Source: Circinella minor (lineage: Eukaryota; Mucoromycota; Mucoromycetes; Mucorales; Lichtheimiaceae). Taken from it: a stretch of DNA of 64,000 nt. Location: assembly GCA_016758965.1 (NCBI GenBank), contig JAEPRB010000078.1:1-64000 (forward strand), written 5' to 3'. A program made the position numbers and the translations under genes. Shown one piece after another: positions 10,076 through 23,152 of this stretch (positions are counted from its first letter, which is position 1; each line of letters starts with the position of its first letter). Below the pieces are notes generated by a model. The model was not told the DNA's origin, did not search any database, and was given only the letters and a program-made list of their open reading frames with translations.

Positions 10076-11712
10076 TTATTTTATTTTTATTATCAAAAAT
10101 ACATTAAAATCATAAATTACGTTTTTTTCTGTGGTTCAGAAGGGTTGTTTCAAATGAATTGTTACTATTTCCCATAATTTTTTGTTCTTCTACGAGGTAC
10201 TCTATAAAATTATTTGTCTCCTCCCTATTACATTTTTTTTGTATATATTTATATGATGTATCGCAATAAATAAAACTAACCGTATGTTAGTTAACTACAG
10301 TCTTCTATTCTAATACATACCGTAATTTCTACCTACGTATCGTTATTTTTTTTTTGTTTGAACTGTGTCGTTGATACCTCACAACTAGATAATTACATAA
10401 AATTTAGTATTTTTTTATTTTTTTAATTTGGACATTCTATTAAAAAGAGTTAATGAAAAAAAAAGTGATGAGGGATATATTAAAAGACATTCTTTATTCG
10501 TCTCATCGCATTTCATGACTCACTGCAATATATACAATACTTTACCAAAACATACCCACAAATTATAATGATCCGATTTAACTATTACATAGTGGTACAA
10601 AGTAATAATTATAATATCTAATACAGCTGGCTGGCTAACTTTTTTTTAAACTTGGAATTATATAAAAAAAATGTTTCTTCTGACTATGACAATCATAGCT
10701 GGTCAGTTCCTCCATGTACACTTGACTCAAAATTAATCTGCATTTTATTTTTCAAAGATTGGCAAAAGCTATTAAAAAACTCAGAGATAAAATTGCATTA
10801 TACAGTAAAATTATCTCATTGACTAATCCAAACGACTATTGTTACTGTACTTACTGTTCTGAAGCATTATATATATGCTCTTTGTAAAATGAACAGTAAT
10901 TCAAGATACTGAAGATATTATTTCGACAGTATAAAATTTATCAAAAGACTGTCCCATATCAGTAATATATACCTAATACAAGGTAAACGAAGCGTGTAAT
11001 TGCTGTATTACGTATATTAAATACTACTTGAAAAAACCTTGGATTCGTTTTCGTTAAAACGAACAAAGCGTTGGAACACAATAGGATATATATATATATA
11101 TATAATCATTTTACCAAAGAAAAAGCGAGGATCTCAAACAAAATATGATTTTTACATGTTGATTTGTTATAATGTTACCAGTGGGAGCTATTACTTTTTC
11201 TTTTCTGACGAGAGAATTATTGAATTACAAAAAGAGTGTACTGTATTGTATTATCATTTATCTTATTTGAAAAAAACAACATAAGGAAGAGTTGGATGTA
11301 TTTTTTAAGACTGAATAAATTAATTTTATTGAATGTAAACAATACAAATTAGGAAATGAAATATCAGATCCTAAGGTTAGCCTAATAAGGTGCAACCCGT
11401 TCGACTTTTGAAAAATAGAAAGAAAAGGTATTTTGAAAGTAGTTTTAGGTATGAAAGGGGGAAAAAAATAGAGAGAAGTGAATAAAAAAAAAAGAGAAAA
11501 AGATAGAAAAGAGAAAATAGCAAGTTTTTTTTTTATACTGTAATCAATTGAATAAAAAAAAAAAAAAGAAAAATAATGTTATATATAAGAAAGTTTGGTT
11601 GCTTGGTTTTGATATTGTTTTGTTGGGGATGGTATACTACTACTTTTTTTTGAAAAAAAGTTTTTCTCTATATTGAAGTTACATATCAACAGCCGGCTAT
11701 TTTGCTGTTGTT
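10076..11712. other. Mostly gene-free AT-rich spacer with one coding-like exon
   Basis: Contains long A/T runs and the 3' flank of the AVT1-like gene. One stretch, 10758-10887 on the plus strand, follows an acceptor-like TTCAAAG and stays open for 43 codons with Lys-rich then Cys/Tyr-rich content (YCYCTYC) before TAA. No partner exon was found. The ORF at 11039-11284 looks composition-driven and is not called. Confidence 0.45.
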
Positions 11713-14267
11713 TTATGGATGGGGTAAGAGACTCCAAATCGTTCCAACAGCTGCCATACTTATAGCAACCGCAAGTATGCTGATATTAAGAGAAGTTTTG
11801 AAAATTGATGTGGTTTGCCCATAAAGTCGTTGATAACACATCAAAGGGAATATCACCGAAATGCCAAAACTAAAAAGTGCACCTAAAAGTGACATGACAC
11901 GATCGAATCCTGGAAAAACAAGAGCAATATATACCAAAACTGCAGTTATGGATAATCGAACAATGGCTGTGAGTATGTTTTGTTTCCAATTATTGACAGC
12001 GGAGCTTGATAATAACCATGTTTCAATGCAGGGTCGAGCTTGTATCCATAATTCACAGGCGACATTTAATGGGTTCATGATCAATGCAAACTTGGCAATA
12101 GGTGTGATCACAACAAGCCATAAGGCAATATAATTAAATATTTTATAATAGCCGTCAGTTATTGCTAAGTTTTGTGTAATCTATATATAGCAATGAAACA
12201 TAATACGACGAATTGTTGTTGTTGTGTTGTGAGTTATATATTATATTATTATTATGACTGTCATGTGTTATTATTCCTCTTGTCCTTTACGTATTCAGTA
12301 TTATTCACAGGACTTTTTTTTTTTTTTTTACAAATTGACATGTAATGATTATTTTAAACAGAAAAAGAAAAATATCCTTACCTCGTGCATGGTTTCGGAT
12401 CCAAACATCAAATAACCTGATATAGCCATTAAAGCATATACACTAATTGTCAGAACATAAGTAATATCTACCATCTGGTCATATTTCTTTGGATTCTCCA
12501 TGTCTCTATAAATTGCTGGGAATACAGCGTGTCCAGCAAAGCCTGCCATCTTTGTAATACAAAAACAAAAACAAAAAACGCATCAATTGAATGACTAAAG
12601 GAAATATTTTATGCAAGGACTCTTGTACACAAAAAATTTATCATTTACTTTTAAATATACATACCATTAAACCTAAACATTTTATAATAAAATATAAACA
12701 TTAGTATAAAACATATTACAAAAATATTGCCTTTTCTTTTTTTTTTAAAAAAAAAAAAGAGACAGATAAATACCAAAGCTCAAGGGGATACGTGACGGAT
12801 CCGAAGGCAGCAATTCAGTTTCCTGTTCGATAAAACATGAATTTAGTTAGATGACAATAATAAAATGTTTCCTTTGTGGGATGAAGCAATTCAGGAGAAA
12901 AATGAAAATTGGGCGAGCGCTTCTTTTTTTTTTTTTCTTGAACACAAAGTGATATAAATGATTAATAATTTTTACCATGGGGTCCCAAAGACTACCGGGT
13001 TGTGTGGTTTTGGAAAGTCCGTCAAAAAGTACAATGACCATTAATGAAACACAGCTGATAATACCAAATAAACTAGCTACGGATAATTTGCGTAATGAAA
13101 GAAATTCAAAAGGCGTCATCAAACAAAAACATAAGATTCGTGAAGTTACAAGATCTAAAGAAGGATAAAGTGCTTGGAGGCCATCACCTAGTAAGGTTAC
13201 CATCGCTACACTAAAAAAAAAAATGAGGGAATACAAAAAAAATAAATATGGCAATTTTTTCGCACGCAAATTTTTTTTGAGGGACAGATCAACTTTAAAT
13301 GATAGATAACAAAAAAAAAATTATGTAAATTTATACCCCATAGTAGCCAACTCTACATAAAATAGACTGCCGATGAATGCACGGCCCCGTTCTCCGAATG
13401 CAGCCATTCCCATGTCTCCATAAGTAAATGCACCTGGAACTGCATCTAGACTTCTGGCTAAGATTTTAGCTGTATAGTTGGTACCAATGGCACAGAAAAT
13501 AAAGATAGCAGAACCAATAAGCCAACCAGCATAGCGGAATGCAAGTGGAAATGCTAAAATACCAACACCAATAAGCACATTCATGGCATTGAACACGGAT
13601 TGTACAAAGGTGGATTTTTTATGTTCTTCTTGAGGAGGTAACTTAAGTTGTTCTGAAATAACCGAGGCAACGGTGGCATGTCTCGATAAAGGGACTGAAG
13701 AATCTAAAATACTGGTTGTTGTTGGTGGTGCTGTACGTTGTGATAATGTCTTGTAAATAGAGCTATCATTGAGAATACTGTCTCTGGAATAGACTTGTTG
13801 CATTTGTTGTTGAAGACTATAGATATAAATATATATATATATATAATAAGTATCATTTCATTAGATGGAGAATGGTATAATATTAGTTTCACTTTATTTC
13901 TTCACCTTAATTTTGGCTCGAGTGGATCAACAATAGCTTCTTCATCGTTGATGAATCGATTATCTCGATGATATCCAGAAGATGACAAGTTTTCAGCGAC
14001 ATAAATCACTGAGGATCGAGAATATGACTCAGCGAGAGAACCGAGTGTCTCTCGTAAAGATCTTGGTCGAGAAGAATGATCCTGGTGAAGAAACTGACCA
14101 AGATCTTCTGTGGGACTAAAATAAGCTGTTTCTGCTACTGAATTTTCAGCACCTGGGGGTCTTTGTATCGCACCATAATAACTTTGTCGAGCATTATTTG
14201 GTATCCGAATATCAACGGGTGATGCTGGCATGTCATCACTGGCAGATGAACAAGAATTAGATGTCAT
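11713..14267 (-). CDS. AVT1: Avt1-type vacuolar amino acid/H+ antiporter
   Basis: Seven exons (14267-13906, 13816-13337, 13210-12976, 12832-12822 does not apply; exon 4 is 12822-12774, exon 5 is 12672-12665, exon 6 12549-12382, exon 7 12180-11713) give 589 residues with all phases consistent. The protein belongs to the amino acid/auxin permease (SLC32/38-like) family, which moves amino acids across the vacuolar membrane using the proton gradient. A polar Ser-rich cytosolic N-terminus of about 210 residues precedes the membrane core, which opens with VFNAMNVLIGVGILAFPLA, typical for Avt1/Avt3. Later family signatures include GLMMAGFAGHAVFPAIYRDM and MFGSETMHEITQN. About ten hydrophobic segments are visible. 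Exon 5 is an 8-nt microexon needed to keep the GLMMAGF motif. Paralogue number (Avt1, Avt3 or Avt4) is uncertain. Confidence 0.9.
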
Positions 14268-15296
14268 TGGGGGAAAATGTAAATATGTGTTTTGTAAACA
14301 GGTGAAAGAAGGAAAAGGAAAAGAAGAGGTACAAGAAAAAAAAACAAGTTAAATAGAAAGTAAAAAGTTTTTTGCTGTTTAGTCAAGTTGACTGAGACTG
14401 TCCATTAAAATACATTTTTATTTTCATTCGTTTTATATAAATTATTAAAAAAAATAAAACGATCTAATGTTTGTGCTGCTAAGAAATAGCAGGATGAAAC
14501 ACTCCTCTTTATCTCGTTCTACCCTAAATAACCCTGAATATATGTGTGTGGTTGTTACTAGCCGATATCATAATAATAATAATAAAAAAGCTTTTTTTTT
14601 GTCTGGTGATTTATTTTTTTGTTCACTTCAATTCGATAAAAAAAAAAGTCGATGTAAAACGTCAATCCTTTTCAACCCCTCTCCCTCTCCCCCAACATGA
14701 TAATTATTTTCTCTTACTCCTTTACACCCCCAATAACCTTCTTTTTTTTTTTGGATGTCCTTTTCATCTCCACCTGGGACAAGTTTAATTTTTTTCCCAG
14801 GGTATTTGTAAAGCATAATGAATATATTGAGTTCTAGATCTAATATGTCCAAGTAAAAAAAAATCACAAGGACAGGCTAAAACAAAAATAGGTATTCATA
14901 AGCCATCCTATTGTGCATTATCTGTAAACTTATCAAGTATAAGAAGCAAAAAAGGTTTTTTATACTAGTACGGATGGTGAAATTTGTTTGTACATATTGC
15001 GTGTATATATTTTTTATTTGGAAACTTAAATAATAGCACGGTAGTGTAAATATCAGTCAAGAAAAATGTAGTGCATTATAATGTTGTTTATTGTTATTAA
15101 TGTTGTTATTGTTATCTAGTTTGTTGTTTAATTTATCTGTTTTTTAATCTGTTATTGTTTGTATATATACATAAAACTGCCTGAATATTGTTTAATATTG
15201 CGCAATCCGACATATGTTACATAAGGGTTTCACTATTTACTGGGTAATACAGAAAAAAAAGCGTTGATTCATCTTGGACCTCTTTCATTTCCGCAA
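14268..15296. other. AVT1 upstream region, no gene seen
   Basis: Begins as the promoter/leader side of the AVT1-like gene. Contains a TAA-triplet tract near 14570, a T/C-rich stretch with CCCCTCTCCCTCTCCCCC near 14680 and TTG/TTA-rich DNA near 15070-15170. The small ORFs overlap homopolymers and are not supported. Confidence 0.5.
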
Positions 15297-15548
15297 TCAA
15301 ACATAGATTAGTATACACTCACTACTGTAAACTTCCACAACCCGCTCCCCTTTATTAATCTCTCTTAATAGGGATTTGTTATCATTGCTAGCGGTAATGA
15401 TTTTCCTGGCACCGCAAGAACTCAGTTCTGATGAGAAAAAATAAAACTGTCCTCGAAATGTAAAAACTTGAATCTCAAATTCAACATCCGGCAAAGCCTT
15501 AAAAAATTTTTCAGTCGCGTTTGAGAAAGTTATGTGGCTCTTTCGCAT
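15297..15548 (-). CDS. Coding-like 83-codon ORF, unknown
   Basis: ATG at 15548 to stop at 15297. Composition is balanced and contains FEIQVFTFRGQFYFFSSE and ASNDNKSLLREINKGERVVE, unlike the homopolymer ORFs nearby. A further minus-strand open stretch lies just upstream (about 15555-15680), so this may be the last exon of a small gene or a remnant. It lies between AVT1 and the 3' end of VPS36, both also on the minus strand. No family recognised. Confidence 0.3.
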   Translation of the reverse strand: MRKSHITFSNATEKFFKALPDVEFEIQVFTFRGQFYFFSSELSSCGARKIITASNDNKSLLREINKGERVVEVYSSECILIYV

Positions 15549-15818
15549 AAGGTATTGTATTTCTATTATTTTTTCTGTTATTCAAACAAAACTGTTTAAA
15601 AGGCTCTTTCGAAGCTTTTTGAGAAATCATCACATGTCTCAGGAAGTCAAAAAGTAGCCAAGATCCAATCAACTATACAGTTTTATATTGTTACGACGAT
15701 AAAAAAAAAAGTTTTTTTTGTACTGACAAAAACAAAACTTTTTTATATAGATTTTTTTTTTCAAGAGTAAAAGTTATTTAGAAACAATAATATTACAAAA
15801 TATTTTATTTTAATTTAT

Positions 15819-17948
15819 CTATAATAATAAAAACAAATTTTCATAATATGTTAAACCTGTGGGTCCTTCGTCTCGGCATATGAGACCTTTTTGTTCCGTG
15901 ATCTTTATAAGAAAACGATAATGTGTATTAGTTTTGTTGTTATGAATTGAAATGCTTTTTTTTTTTTTGAGTGACTATTATTATTATTATTACTATTATT
16001 TACCAAAAGCTGTTCTGTGGCTAAAGCCAAAGCCAAGTTTTCAATTTCTGCTAATCGTAACGCGGTTATATGACCACCTTGTTGTTTGACGTGTTGTAGA
16101 ATACGTCTTGCAGCTCTATCATCATCCATATATTGAGACTGGATAACTAATAATCCACTCGGAAATTTCCGTAACCGAAAAGGAAGTTTTAATTCTTCAA
16201 ATTGCTGTGCTGCTTTGTATAAATCCTCGGGTGAAATAAGTGCTATATGAATACCAAATAACAATACAATCAATAAAATCTCTTCATTTTTTTTTTTCGT
16301 TGCTCTGAACATAATTTTTCTCTGACTTACCAACACCACGGACACGGTTAAAAATACAATATAGATCTGTAAGTGACTTCATACTATCTTGTTCATTCAA
16401 AATTTTACTTAAAAATTCTGCTAATTCCCGTGCAAGTTCTTGATGATAGATAGAACCAGCCGAACCACTAATGATAAATATACATTTCATACATAGTTGC
16501 GTTACTTTTTTTTTTGAATTTAATCCGTCACCTTATACATGCATACAAATATAATGTTTACCGTGTTACCGGATCAGATATTCCTAGATTCAAAAGGTAT
16601 GTACGAAGGGTCGATAAATTCCCATCCGTATTATTAGTATCTCTGTTCATTTTTTGAGAAATCGATTCTGCCAACGTAACCATTTCAGTAGCCTTTGCCA
16701 TAAGTCGATCCAAATCTTGGAATGCATCCGTCATTGTCTCACTAGCTTCCATTGAATTTTTTTCAATCCTACCCTGAATGGCACCTAATGTATGGCACAA
16801 TAAGTACATCTCCTTTACTTGCCTTTTCATACATATACTAAATTTCGTATCTTTAATAACTTACTAATGCCAACACCACGGGTTTTGGATGAAGATGGTC
16901 TCTCAACTGGTGATTCTATTGGCTATATAGATATATAAATAATCACACTTGGAGTTACATTCAATAGTTTCATCTACTATGAATATATCCATTTTTTACT
17001 TAAATTCATATTACCTTATCCCATGCTTTTGCCCCAAGTACATCCTTCAATTTGTTCAAAAATCCAGGTTGACCTCCATGACGAAATGCAAGCCGAACAT
17101 GTGCATCATCATCCAGTTGCATTGTCGTAAATGATTCAGATAAACTGGAAGGTGTGGATATCGTTGGTGAGGGTGCTATTCCTGACAAATCTGTACCACA
17201 CATTTCACATTGTACCATACTTGGATGATTTATAAATGTACATGCACGACAGGATATACCATCGTTATTATTATTGCTACCATCGCTATTCTCTTGTTGA
17301 CTAGAAGGTGTTGTAGGTGTATTTGGAGTACTATTACTAGTAGCAGCAACATCATTAGGCCGTTTAACTCCACATAATTGACATTTTTCGAGTGTACCTG
17401 CATTCGAAAAAGAGCATATTGAACAGACCCAAGTCGGTAAGGTCATTTGTGGTAGACTTTTTCGAGCAGGACTTGATATAGTGTTTTCCAAATGTAATAT
17501 AATTTTAGGTGATGCTTTAAAAAAGCCTCCCTAGATAAGTAAATATTTGTGAGAATTCGTTTTCGTCCTTTGCTTACTTGGGTCACGATCACGCAAAACA
17601 AAAACTTTGAGCTTACATAACTCTCAACGTCTTTGACATTACAAAGTGATAATTCAACAGCTCTCTCAGAGGGATGAGTATTATCTACATAAATGATGCG
17701 ATGAGATGTCAAGTAACATACACCGTCTTGATAGTCTTCGATCTTGTTCTTGCTATAGAGTGTTTGATGAGCAAAAAAAAAAAAAAATAGCCAAAGAGTT
17801 TTTAGACTATCTCAATATAAGAATGGAGCAATGTTAAATCTTACCGTTCATAAAGGCCTACGTTGCCTTGTTGAATGATAAGTGATTCATTAGATTGTAG
17901 CACAGGTCGTCTTGAAGAAGATAAATCCGTCCTTTCAAAGTACTTCAT
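15819..17948 (-). CDS. VPS36: ESCRT-II subunit Vps36 (GLUE domain with two NZF fingers)
   Basis: Eight exons: 17948-17845, 17752-17617, 17530-17015, 16922-16865, 16784-16562, 16467-16331, 16242-16004, 15902-15819. They encode 498 residues. ESCRT-II acts on late endosomes to recruit ESCRT-III for sorting ubiquitinated cargo into multivesicular bodies. The N-terminal GLUE domain starts MKYFERTDL and is interrupted by two Cys4 NZF fingers, WVCSICSFSN...CQLCG and CRACTFINHP...CEMCG, as in yeast Vps36, where NZF fingers bind ESCRT-I or ubiquitin. The EAP30/SNF8 winged-helix part carries the hallmark RGVGIS and TDLYCIFNRVRGVG and ends in a short last exon with KGLICRDEGPTGLTYYENL, a typical Vps36 tail. 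That last exon is outside the long ORF and was found by splice joining. Start chosen by homology of the first residues. Confidence 0.93.
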
Positions 17949-18243
17949 TGGCAAGAAGACGGGACAGAAGTTATAGAAAAAATACACGCATCTTACGCAT
18001 TGTCGGGACTCCAGGGCATGATTTTTTTTTCTTCTCTCACCTATTTAATTTGCCAATTTGGGTCTGTTTCCCTAGCAATCATGCTCTTATTATCTTAATC
18101 CCTCTACTCCACATACAAAGGCATTACGTATTATTCAACAAAAGTATACATATTCAATTCTTATAAAAATAATCACATAGCGATCATAATCATAAAATTG
18201 CAAAGAGAAGAAAGTAGTAAGAGAAAAATATATATAATTTTAT
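17949..18243. other. VPS36 promoter / 3' flank of the next gene
   Basis: 295 bp between two minus-strand genes. Mixed-composition DNA without a supported ORF; presumably holds the VPS36 promoter and the 3' end of the large upstream gene. Confidence 0.5.
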
Positions 18244-21200
18244 TTAAAGATCATCACTGTGTGGGCTATCAGAACTTGATGGAGTAAATACATCAAATCC
18301 TTGAAGAACTTGTATAAGACTAAGAGCCGTAAAAAGAAGAACAAGGGTAACATATACAACATGAGGAGAATTATTTTTTAGTTTATCCAGCATCGTTTGT
18401 AAAGTAGTAGGATACGCGATTTGTCGGAATTTGCGTTCCAAGGATCGAAGAAGCTCAGTTGTTTCTTTTCCCATATCGACATTTCCTTTTTCATCTATAC
18501 GGTCTCGCACCATTACTTCAATAATCTCGCGGTGCCACCATGCCCAATCAATACCAAGACTGATAGATATAATATTTGCCTTTACCGCAATATCAAACGA
18601 TTGTTGATCCGGTATTAACTTGGAGAGTTTCATTAAACTATCGTAGTAGTAATCGATGAGCTGCTTCATAGCTCCTGAGCAATAATTACTCTGGATATGA
18701 AACCGGTGGTCATCACGATGAATCAATCGAAGATCTAATAGTGATATCGACTGCATTTCTACAATTTTGTCAGTTACCGAGACGCTTATACCATTTTTCA
18801 ACTGTTTCTTAGACACAGCTGCTTGGATCGAAAACCCTTTTTCACTAAAAGTGCCAAGCGATGGAACTTTTAGATCATTGAAGTTCACAGTGCTTGTTTT
18901 CTTGCTCGTCGATGGTAATAGGCGTATCCATCCTGAAAATAAAAGGCCATTGAAATCGCCAATCATGATCTCCACGAGATCGGAGAAATAGATTATTCTT
19001 TCTGAATCATGATTAGCACCGTAAATTACACGTACTAAATGTAACATTCCCAACAAGGTGTTGTAAAAGGAGTACGTTCCGGATCCAAAAGTCCATTGAG
19101 ATGCAGTGGTGATTATAGTATCAAAAGGAACTTCCAATACGTCTTCTATAAATTCATATTTAGTGGCACCAAACACAGGGAATTTTTTCCACTCCATGCC
19201 ATCATATATATCACGATGATTTGTTATCGATAACCGGTTTTGGCCCTGCTCGACTCTTGCTTGAGGGACTTTTCTTGAGAAGCTTCTCAAAAACCTATTC
19301 AAAAAAGAATCTCCAGAGGAGTTATATTGCTGCATCAAGGAGATGCATTTACTCTCAATGTCTTGAAAATCATCGATTCTTCGCTGGAAACATAGCTCTT
19401 TATGCTTCTTTGACGCTTGGTTAACGGAAATGTGGACCGAGTAATAGGGTAAATTACTTTGGTACAGGCTCACATCCGGATGGAAAAATGTGATAGCTAA
19501 TGGTGCAATGCGAATGTCCCTAGGAGACAATGTTGCTGATAACTTCAGACACAAAAATTGGATTCCCAGATACTGTAACTGTCTGAACGTTTGTTCCCCA
19601 ATTTTCGCAAAATCTGATTCGCTTTGAAGATCTTGATAGTAATCACGACTTGCCAGTATATTATTTTTCCACCATCGCCAGTCTAGCGAAACCTGTGAAG
19701 GGAGTATTCCATTAGATAGTGCAATATCGAATGAGGGTTCATTAGGTATTAAAAATCCAAGGATGTACATAAAATCTGCAAAATATCCTTGAATATCTGT
19801 TGCATGTTCCGTTCTCTTGATAGAATACCTTGCGTAAAGCTCGGAGTCGTTAAGTGCATCAAAATTTCGGTAGTTGTAGCGAAGATCTAAGGCGCTGACA
19901 GGTATCATACAAAATATTTTTATCCCCGTTGATTTCATTTTGATATTGCAAAAATTTGACAAAGAATACCAAGGACGGTAGAGTTGAAATACATCGTTGT
20001 TATAATCAGGGTAGTCTCCCCAAGCAACATTAAGTTTCTCAAACAAAAAACCTGCCTTGTCAAGCTCGTCAAAAGAAGGAATCTTGATCAGATAGTCTTC
20101 TTCAAAGAAAGTATTGACATTTTTCCGTTTTTTCCGTTTAGAGCTATCACCAATGTCACTGATTGTTGACCAAAAATCGGGTGGAATTCTACCATAGAAA
20201 GTGCCAAATAACGCTGGAATTATACAGTTTGAAAAATATGTGTGAAATCGTCGTGAAGCCATGATATCCTCTTCTGCAATGTTATGACTGAGTATATCAA
20301 GCATTGACTGAAATATCATAAAAGGAAGTGCAGGGAATATACTCCCTTGGTTGAAAAATAGTTCAAGTAATGGTAAGATTGAATATCTCATTTCGTGAGT
20401 GTTAATATGGAAACGATAGAAATTGTTACCCTCCAATGTCGACCCATTTGATATGCTATCAATTTTCTGGTTACATGCCAGTTGAATTAAGTCGTCAAAT
20501 GTTTTAATTTTATTTTTAGCAGTATTACTTCTGCTACTATCGATGTTGTCGTCATTGTCGTTGCTGTTGGTATCAAACACGTTATATGGTGGACCATATA
20601 AAAAATTCCAAGTTACGTTATATTCATAGCGTGCGCATATATTCTTCATAACCAATGCTACAGATGTTTGTGCTTGCTCACAAAGACTTTCCAACGATCC
20701 TCTATTTGCAGCAACAGCATTATCCCAGCTTTCAATGTTTGGATAAAGAAACTTTAAATATGTTACTTTTTCAGTACTAAATGTTTTGAGTGTATTGATA
20801 GTTTTTATGGATTGACGGCGATTTTCATACAAGTCGCAAAGTGCCTTCATTTGACAAACCATGGCAGAACCCGGTATGTAGAATTTGAGCTCCTTGGTGT
20901 AGAATATACCATTAGCTATTATATTTTCTCCCCACCATTCCCAGTCTATGTGAAGATGATCCGGTACAAGTCCGATGCTTACGGCAATTTGGTATGATTC
21001 GAAATCGGGCACGAGGTAGTATAAAGTTACCATTGTATCAGCAAAGTATCCCTCAACCCAGCCAACAGGAAATATGTCAGAAGAATCATTGCGAAAATTC
21101 TTGTAGTTATATCGTAAATCAAGCAGCGACAATATAGCAATTTGAATTACGCCATCATGTTCATTTGAATATGTTATTATTTGTACCGCTCCTTGAGGGA

Positions 21201-23152
21201 CAAAACAGTTTGTTCTATTTGGCTTGTATGATGCCATTGATATACCTAACTCTTGTATGGTGGCCAAGGATGGAAAAGAAACCCCAAACGGATCAATGAG
21301 ACTTGTACGTTTAGTTGAGTATGTCATAACACTGTCCTCGAAAAGATGGCTAAGCCGATGGCTAGTAGGACGGAAAAGATTAAAGCCACATTCAGCGATG
21401 AAATTTGTGTCTATCGGATGGTGGAAGCACCCAATTAATAAATTTACCAGAACACAGAGCATGTAGCTAAATGAAAGACCTTCATGATTGTCCATTAAAA
21501 TAAAATCGTTGTCTTCAAGATAAATAACTGCACCTAAGAGCTGCTCGAAGAAATCAGTACAGTATTTCTGTTGCTCAAAATACCAGAGAGCATGTTCAAA
21601 CAAAGGTTGTTGGCAAAATCTTGATGGATCATTTGTAAAATGCAATTTTTGCCGAGCTAGTTGGTCCTCTAGGGTGTTATTGAGAGTGCTATATACCAGG
21701 TCCAATAACTCCTGGATATTATTTGTCTCCTTAACCTCTTGGTTGCTAGGTTTTTTTCTACCTAGCACAGATTCTAGAAACATAATTTTCTCTTTAAAGA
21801 GCGGCATTTTGCATTTCATATGTTCGTAAACTCCATGAATAAGCTCTTTTTGCTCTTCTTGGAGCTGTTGAAGCTGATCAACTCGATCCTCGACAAATTT
21901 CTGAGCTTTCTCTAGTAGTGGTAACTCTGAACCTTTCAGAAAGCTTTTTAGAGTAACAGAATTAGAAATGTCAGGCCGATAGAATATATTTGGATGAAAA
22001 ATGCCAATAGCCATTACAGCTTTTTTCTTTTCCGACTCGTCGAGATGCTCAATATGCCGTAAAATAGCTTTAGCAACATCACCGTTTGCCTCATTCACAC
22101 TATAGAAGTATTCGATAACTGGTTAATAAACTTTAAATGTATAAGATGTGTTATTAATTAGCTGGGCTTTACATTTTTATAGTACAGACCTAATATTTGG
22201 GGGTATCTGGGGCTGACATAATAGTGAGGTGCTTATGCTTTTCTGGTCATCATTGGAGACTATATCATCAGAGCAAGTGCTACATGGTTAAAATGAAAGC
22301 AAACTAATAGTCAGTACAATTACACTTTGATAACTAAAACGAATAACCGATATACAAACATCCATTAACAATAATATTCTTAAAATATAAGATATAGCAT
22401 ACCTTATATTGGATACATGAGGATGGTTGATAGTATCATTTGACGACGCCATTAACTCGGTGTTATTCGCTCTTACTATCGTAACATCAGCACTACGTAT
22501 AATAATATGAAGAATAGATAGGTGTATAAGATAACATTTCTAGTATAGTACCTCATTATCTAAACTATTTATTACTATGCCTTACCCACTGTTAAAATCA
22601 GTATGCTCTTGGTAATTCACTGTTTCGTTGATAGATTCATTTGTAATACTATAAATATAAATGTAAAGAATAAGGTGCCTTGCAAAACCTCATATTCACG
22701 TCTCAATATAATAAAATACACTTACTTAATACTCGTATGATTTGATGATTGTTCAGCGTTGGCTTGATGAAAAGAATCGTTCATATTCTTATATTTATCT
22801 TCTAATATTACTAGTTCTTTTGCAAAGATTTAACTTGAGAATAAATATTATTAGAGATATATATTGTAAAGAGCTGGTATTAAATTCCCATCCAATTTTT
22901 TATAGAAGACATCAAGAGGAAAAGAGGTGGAATAAAGAAAAAAGAAAAAGGAATCAATTATTATCGTTTAAGCTTGTACATAAATTTATGGGTACGATAA
23001 GGTAGTACTAGATCTTTCGCATGACCTGATGGGCTTGGGGAATAATAGTAGTGCATCTTTTCAAAAAGCTTCTCTTGTTCACACATACCTGTTGGCTTGG
23101 TAACGTGGCAAGATATCCGGTTTGATAATCTATTATTTATTTGAAACGACAT
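18244..23152 (-). CDS. 1412-residue tail-anchored-type protein with three internal repeats, unknown function
   Basis: Six exons (23152-23089, 22801-22726, 22648-22586, 22492-22403, 22279-22190, 22099-18244), all in phase. The first 127 residues are polar, Asn/Ser rich, and spread over five small exons; the rest is one 3.9-kb exon. After a coiled-coil-like stretch near residues 200-250, three diverged repeats can be aligned. Their best landmarks are LLDLRYNYKNF (~453), ALDLRYNYRNF (~863) and LLDLRLIHRDD (~1247), each followed 58-70 residues later by IDWEWW (~511), LDWRWW (~933) and IDWAWW (~1311), with L(I/V)P..xSF.IA in between. A hydrophobic helix lies at ~1373-1395, 17 residues from the end, so tail anchoring is inferred. 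One donor (exon 5 side, 22189) is GTCTGT. I do not recognise the family. Confidence 0.85.
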
